Part shown: one piece after another, positions 60,427 to 64,000 of the stretch | How the letters are laid out: each line of letters opens with the position of its first letter | Numbering within the stretch: position 1 is the stretch's first letter | NCBI GenBank assembly: GCA_964017965.1 | Contig: CAXHNV010000001.1 | Coordinates: forward strand, 496,001-560,000 | From: UBA2883 sp964017965 | Lineage (GTDB): Bacteria > Cyanobacteriota > Vampirovibrionia > Gastranaerophilales > Gastranaerophilaceae | Length of the DNA stretch: 64,000 nucleotides | Reading direction: 5' to 3' | The notes under the pieces: model-generated | Databases searched by the model: none | The model's input: the letters and a program-made list of their open reading frames with translations, nothing else | What the model was told of the DNA's origin: nothing | Position numbers and translations under genes: made by a program

Positions 60427-61680
60427 TTATAAGTCTCTGTGGTGAAAACTCTTTACTCCGTTAGCATATTCAGCTACGATATGACCGTCACCGACGAGTT
60501 TGTATTTATAAATTACCAATCCGTCGATTCCCACAGGTCCTCTTGCGTGGGTTTTGTTGGTAGAGATACCGACTTCTGCTCCGAACCCGTATCTGAACCC
60601 GTCCGCGAACCGTGTTGAAACGTTATGATAAACCCCTGCTGAATCAACGAGGTTCATAAACAGTTGCGCGTTTTCTTTATCTTCTGTAATTATAGATTCT
60701 GTATGACCTGAGCCGTATTCGTTGATGTGTTCGATTGCTTCATCAACATTATCAACGTATTTGTAAGCGAGTTTCAAATCAGAATACTCTTTGTGCCAGT
60801 CGTCAGGATTGTTTATAAGTTCAACGCCTGCAGCTTTTACGGCTTCTAATAACTCTTTATCGTGTTTAAAGTTTTTGTTGATTAAGAGTGTCTCAACCGT
60901 GTTGCAAGCGCTGGGATATTGGGTTTTAGCGTCAACAACAACACGTTTAGCTTTTTCAATATCGGCAGTTTCATCAATATAGATATGACAAATCCCGTCA
61001 GCATGCCCAAGTACAGGAATTTTTGTGTTTGATTTTATGAACTTAACAAGACTGTTGCCGCCGCGAGGGATGATTAAATCGATATACTTGTCAGCCTCAA
61101 GCATTTTAGCAACGTCTTCTCTTGTATAAACCTGATTTAAGAAGTTTTTAGGAAACTCAGGAATGTTTGCAAGTGCTGAATTGATAACCTCTAAGATAGT
61201 TTTGTTCGTGTTCTTAGATTCTTTGCCGCCCTTTAGGATTACAGCGTTTGAAGACTTGATAGCAAGTGCTGAAATCTGAGAGATTACATCCGGTCTTGCT
61301 TCAAAAATAATCCCCAAAACCCCGATAGGACAAGAGACTTTGTATAATGTCAATCCTTCATCAAGCTCACGTACAAACAGGTTTTTGTTAACAGGGTCAT
61401 CCAGTTTTGAGATATCTTTTATACCCTGAATCATATCTCTCATCTTGTTTTCATCAAGCTTAAGTCTGTTGAAAGTTGCCTGAGTTAGTTCACCTGAATT
61501 CACAAGTTCCTGTGCGAACTCAAGGTCTTTTTTATTTGCTTCAAAAATCTTGTCTCTATTGTTATCAAGTGCGTTTGCAACCTCAAGTAACGCTTTGTTT
61601 TTAACTTCTGATGACAGGTTTTGCGCTTTAACAGACGCTTTTTTCGCATTCTGAGCGAGCTTGATAAAATCTATATCCAT
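60427..61680 (-). CDS. proA: Gamma-glutamyl phosphate reductase
   Basis: ProA reduces gamma-glutamyl phosphate to the semialdehyde in proline synthesis. The 417-residue aldehyde-dehydrogenase-fold protein has CPIGVLGIIFEARPDVISQI, ILKGGKESKNTN, IIPRGGNSLVKFI, the catalytic Cys in YPSACNTVETLL, and FADGFRYGFGAEVGISTNK. It starts 11 bases after the proB stop, so proB-proA is one operon. Confidence 0.97.
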   Translation of the reverse strand: MDIDFIKLAQNAKKASVKAQNLSSEVKNKALLEVANALDNNRDKIFEANKKDLEFAQELVNSGELTQATFNRLKLDENKMRDMIQGIKDISKLDDPVNKNLFVRELDEGLTLYKVSCPIGVLGIIFEARPDVISQISALAIKSSNAVILKGGKESKNTNKTILEVINSALANIPEFPKNFLNQVYTREDVAKMLEADKYIDLIIPRGGNSLVKFIKSNTKIPVLGHADGICHIYIDETADIEKAKRVVVDAKTQYPSACNTVETLLINKNFKHDKELLEAVKAAGVELINNPDDWHKEYSDLKLAYKYVDNVDEAIEHINEYGSGHTESIITEDKENAQLFMNLVDSAGVYHNVSTRFADGFRYGFGAEVGISTNKTHARGPVGIDGLVIYKYKLVGDGHIVAEYANGVKSFHHRDL

Positions 61681-61691
61681 AAAAATATCCT

Positions 61692-62834
61692 CTATAAAAT
61701 AGTTATGTAGTCTCTTGTGATAAGAGCGTCGTAGTTTTTGAACCCTAAGAGATTCATAATCTCTTTTGAGTGGTTGCCTATAATACGTTTGCAGTCATCG
61801 GAGTTGTAGTTAGCAATCCCACGTGCAAACTCGACATCATTCTCGTCACGGATTGAAACGACTTCACCGCGTTTAAAATCGTTAATAACACTGATAACCC
61901 CGATAGGTAAAAGGCTTGAATCTTTGTTGAGAATAGCATTTTTAGCACCGTTATTTACGATAAGTTTACCGATAATGTTTGTAGCGTAACCAATCCAGCG
62001 CTTTTTCTCTGAAAGGTACTCATCGTTAGGAATAAAGGCTGTACCGTATTCTTTGTAATCAAACAGTTCATCGATAACGTAAGGTATTTTGCCGTTTGCG
62101 ATTAAAACCTTACCGCCGAAACGGGTAACTAAACGCGCAGCTTCTAGTTTAGTTTTCATACCGCCGCGCCCGCCTTCTGAAGCGTCTGTTCCGAGTGCCA
62201 TAATCTCTTTTGTAACACCCTTAACCTCTTTTATTATCTTTGCTTTTGGATTAGTTTTAGGGTTGTCGTTATAAAGTCCGTCAACGTCAGAAAGGATTAA
62301 CAATAAATCAGCGTCAAGCTCACTCGCTACAAGTGCTGAGAGTTTGTCGTTATCCGTAAAACACATCTGAACCGGTTCAAGAGTTTCATCAAGCTCTATA
62401 ACTGTAACAGTATCATTCTGGTTAACGATAGGTACAGCGTGCATTTCAAGTAATCTGTTAAGGGTAGTTCTCAAGCTGAGGTATTTTTTACGTTGAGAGA
62501 AATCATCTTCTGTCAGAAGGATTTGACCGGCTATAATACCGTAAGCGTCGAACCCGTCTTCATAAAGCGACATAAGTTTACCCTGTCCGATAGCAGCGCA
62601 GGCTTGTTTTAGTGCAATACCGTCAGTGTTGGTAAGTCCGAGTTTTTTCTTACCCAAACCTACTGCACCGGAGGTCACAAGGACAACTTCTTTGCCTGAT
62701 TTTACAAGCTTTGCGATACTTTCGATATAAGAATAAATACGTGAAAGTGCAACATCGCCGTTTTCGTTTCGTAATACGTTAGTACCCAGTTTTATAACAA
62801 TACGTTGTACGTCTAAAAATTCTTTTCTATTCAT
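61692..62834 (-). CDS. proB: Glutamate 5-kinase
   Basis: ProB phosphorylates glutamate, the first step of proline synthesis. The 380-residue protein has an amino-acid-kinase domain (QRIVIKLGTNVLR, VLVTSGAVGLGKKKLG, IVNQNDTVTV, FTDNDKLSALVA, EGGRGGMKTKLEAARL) and a C-terminal PUA domain (about 275-360). Feedback inhibition by proline is usual in the family. It precedes proA. Confidence 0.97.
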   Translation of the reverse strand: MNRKEFLDVQRIVIKLGTNVLRNENGDVALSRIYSYIESIAKLVKSGKEVVLVTSGAVGLGKKKLGLTNTDGIALKQACAAIGQGKLMSLYEDGFDAYGIIAGQILLTEDDFSQRKKYLSLRTTLNRLLEMHAVPIVNQNDTVTVIELDETLEPVQMCFTDNDKLSALVASELDADLLLILSDVDGLYNDNPKTNPKAKIIKEVKGVTKEIMALGTDASEGGRGGMKTKLEAARLVTRFGGKVLIANGKIPYVIDELFDYKEYGTAFIPNDEYLSEKKRWIGYATNIIGKLIVNNGAKNAILNKDSSLLPIGVISVINDFKRGEVVSIRDENDVEFARGIANYNSDDCKRIIGNHSKEIMNLLGFKNYDALITRDYITIL

Positions 62835-62872
62835 ATTTCAATATTATTATAAATCCTGAGAATAGTAAATAG

Positions 62873-63430
62873 TTATTCTTCGTCGTCGTCTTGAAGCCAT
62901 TTGTATGACATCAAGCTTGACGCTTTATCGCTTGCGTTTTCATTACCGTAGAATAACGATGTTCTGTTTATCATTTTGGTAATATCTTTTTGTTTTTGGT
63001 TTTCAAGTTTTGATTGTAATGTATAACCTTGAATTTCAGCGTTACTTACATAACCGTCGTGGTTTGTATCGATTTCGTTGAAGTGGTTAAGTACGGTTGC
63101 CTGTGTCTCAGCAGAGATTCCGCTCATACCGCCTAATGACTGGATTTGCTCTCTTGTTAAACCCTGTGATGAGATTTGGCTAAGTAAGTTTTGCACTTCA
63201 TCTGCAGATAATGTTCCGTCGCTGTTTTTATCAAGGTTGCCAAAGTTTTGGGTTAGATATGATGCAAATGTTGTACCATACTGACTGCCAAGTACGTTGT
63301 TGTTTGACATTGCTTTTGAAAGATTTTTTTGTGTCAATCCGTCTGAATAAAGGTTAGAAAGAATTGCGTATGAATTGGTAACACCGGCATTGATACCGGC
63401 AAACAATGATGAGCCGTTAAATTTAGCCAT
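62873..63430 (-). CDS. EF-hand pair protein
   Basis: A 185-residue protein with two canonical calcium-binding EF-hand loops: D-K-N-S-D-G-T-L-S-A-D-E and D-T-N-H-D-G-Y-V-S-N-A-E, about 50 residues apart. The N-terminus (FNGSSLFAGINAGVTNSYA) is Gly/Ser/Ala-rich. The ATG at 63430 has AGGAG upstream; a longer frame to 63475 does not. With the two EF-hand genes at the left end of the window, calcium-binding proteins seem frequent in this genome. The partner is unknown. Confidence 0.78.
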   Translation of the reverse strand: MAKFNGSSLFAGINAGVTNSYAILSNLYSDGLTQKNLSKAMSNNNVLGSQYGTTFASYLTQNFGNLDKNSDGTLSADEVQNLLSQISSQGLTREQIQSLGGMSGISAETQATVLNHFNEIDTNHDGYVSNAEIQGYTLQSKLENQKQKDITKMINRTSLFYGNENASDKASSLMSYKWLQDDDEE

Positions 63431-63572
63431 TTGGGGTAATCTCCTATATTTTCTCTTCTTGTTATACATTATCATTTTAATGATTTTTTATCGATTTTCA
63501 ACCATTCATTTAGACTAAATTTTTACTGGACATAACCTTAGCCCTGTTATAAAATACTTGTGGAGGGGTGTT

Positions 63573-64000
63573 GTGGAAAAACATTACACAACAGATGCGA
63601 TTACGCTCAAATCGTATGATTTGAACGACGCAGACAAGATAGTTGTTATGTATTCAAGAGAAAAAGGCTTGATGAGAAGTGTCGCCAAAGGGATTAAACG
63701 TCCGAAAAGCAAGCTCGGCTCAAGGCTTGATTTACTCATGGCAAACAATGTTCAGATGAGCAGAGGCAGGAATATGGATGTTGTCTGTCAGGCTCAAACT
63801 ATCAACAACTTCAAGACTATCAGAGAAGATATCTCGAAGCTTATGGTCTCTTCGTATCTTTCTGAGATTGTGGCAAACTACGGCATGGAAAACGACCCGA
63901 CTTCTAATGAGGTTTACGACTTGATTTACTCTGCAATAGAGACTGTTTCTCGTGCTGAGACTAAGGTTCAGGTTATTCTGGCAGCGATAAAGTTTCAGCT
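63573..64000 (+). CDS. recO: RecO, N-terminal part (partial, runs off window)
   Basis: The visible 142 codons match the N-terminal OB-fold and first helical part of the DNA repair protein RecO: TDAITLKSYDLNDADKIVVM, YSREKGLMRSVAKG, RPKSKLGSRLD, and later MVSSYLSEIV. RecO loads RecA on SSB-coated DNA with RecR. The start is GTG at 63573, with GGAGGGG five bases upstream. It is divergent from the EF-hand gene. Confidence 0.9.
   Translation, partial: MEKHYTTDAITLKSYDLNDADKIVVMYSREKGLMRSVAKGIKRPKSKLGSRLDLLMANNVQMSRGRNMDVVCQAQTINNFKTIREDISKLMVSSYLSEIVANYGMENDPTSNEVYDLIYSAIETVSRAETKVQVILAAIKFQ

Noticed and set aside
1..64000. CRISPR array or cas genes
   Set aside because: No regularly spaced repeat-spacer pattern and no Cas-type protein was seen. 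The TGACCCA repeats are too few and too close.

Overview
The window is a low-GC bacterial chromosome segment. The recurring N-terminal style of the hypothetical proteins (short polar start, then a Phe-Lys/Gln/Asn-Gly/Ala/Ser patch), together with housekeeping genes and a tRNA-Glu that look cyanobacterial-like, suggests a gut member of the non-photosynthetic cyanobacterial sister clade (Vampirovibrionia/'Melainabacteria', Gastranaerophilales). This is recognition, not a database result. There is no rRNA and I saw no CRISPR array.

Backbone. Left to right: glmU (partial); a tandem pair of EF-hand proteins, the first frameshifted and the second with a LysM domain; a ssb / four-carbon acid-sugar kinase / pdxA-like operon; two lineage proteins; a divergent nuclease/regulator module; grx, dapB-asd and clpC; a uridine-kinase-like gene and tRNA-Asp; a NrtR-like regulator, secG, a SDR and pncC; mutL and a run of lineage-specific proteins (HNH, HicA-like, zinc-peptidase-like); a small accessory island (DUF3800, DUF4145, two XRE regulators, a second copy of the nuclease/regulator module); tRNA-Gly and tRNA-Thr; a dNMP-kinase-like gene and a GH57 glycosidase; lysC and a TPR protein; a pair of lineage membrane proteins; SPFH, a methionine-gamma-lyase-family PLP enzyme, SpoIID-like and cysS. 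On the far side of the inserted element come trmFO, a CHASE2-GGDEF diguanylate cyclase, a coiled-coil protein, proB-proA, a third EF-hand protein and recO (partial).

Mobile element. About 11.5 kb (42642-54157) is an integrated element lying against the 3' end of tRNA-Glu. A 10-bp identical core (ATGGTACCCC) marks both ends, and a large serine recombinase ends inside the tRNA gene. It carries three blocks: (i) an integration block on the plus strand (HNH nuclease, small HTH-like protein, 31-codon ORF, recombinase); (ii) a minus-strand operon of six exported or membrane proteins behind a promoter with the layout of a MerR-controlled promoter, next to a divergent MerR gene; (iii) a probable defence block: an unknown protein, a small DNA-binding-like protein, a KAP-family P-loop NTPase and a HEPN (RNxxxH) protein.

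Most interesting signal. Directly upstream of the HEPN gene is a compact transcription unit: a near-consensus promoter (TTGAAT-17-TATAAT), about 98 nt able to fold into a closed multi-hairpin RNA, an intrinsic terminator, and then the HEPN start codon about 25 nt later. This is the layout of RNA-antitoxin/toxin and AbiF-type RNA-HEPN systems. A second structured-RNA candidate and paired TGACCCA repeats lie elsewhere in the element.
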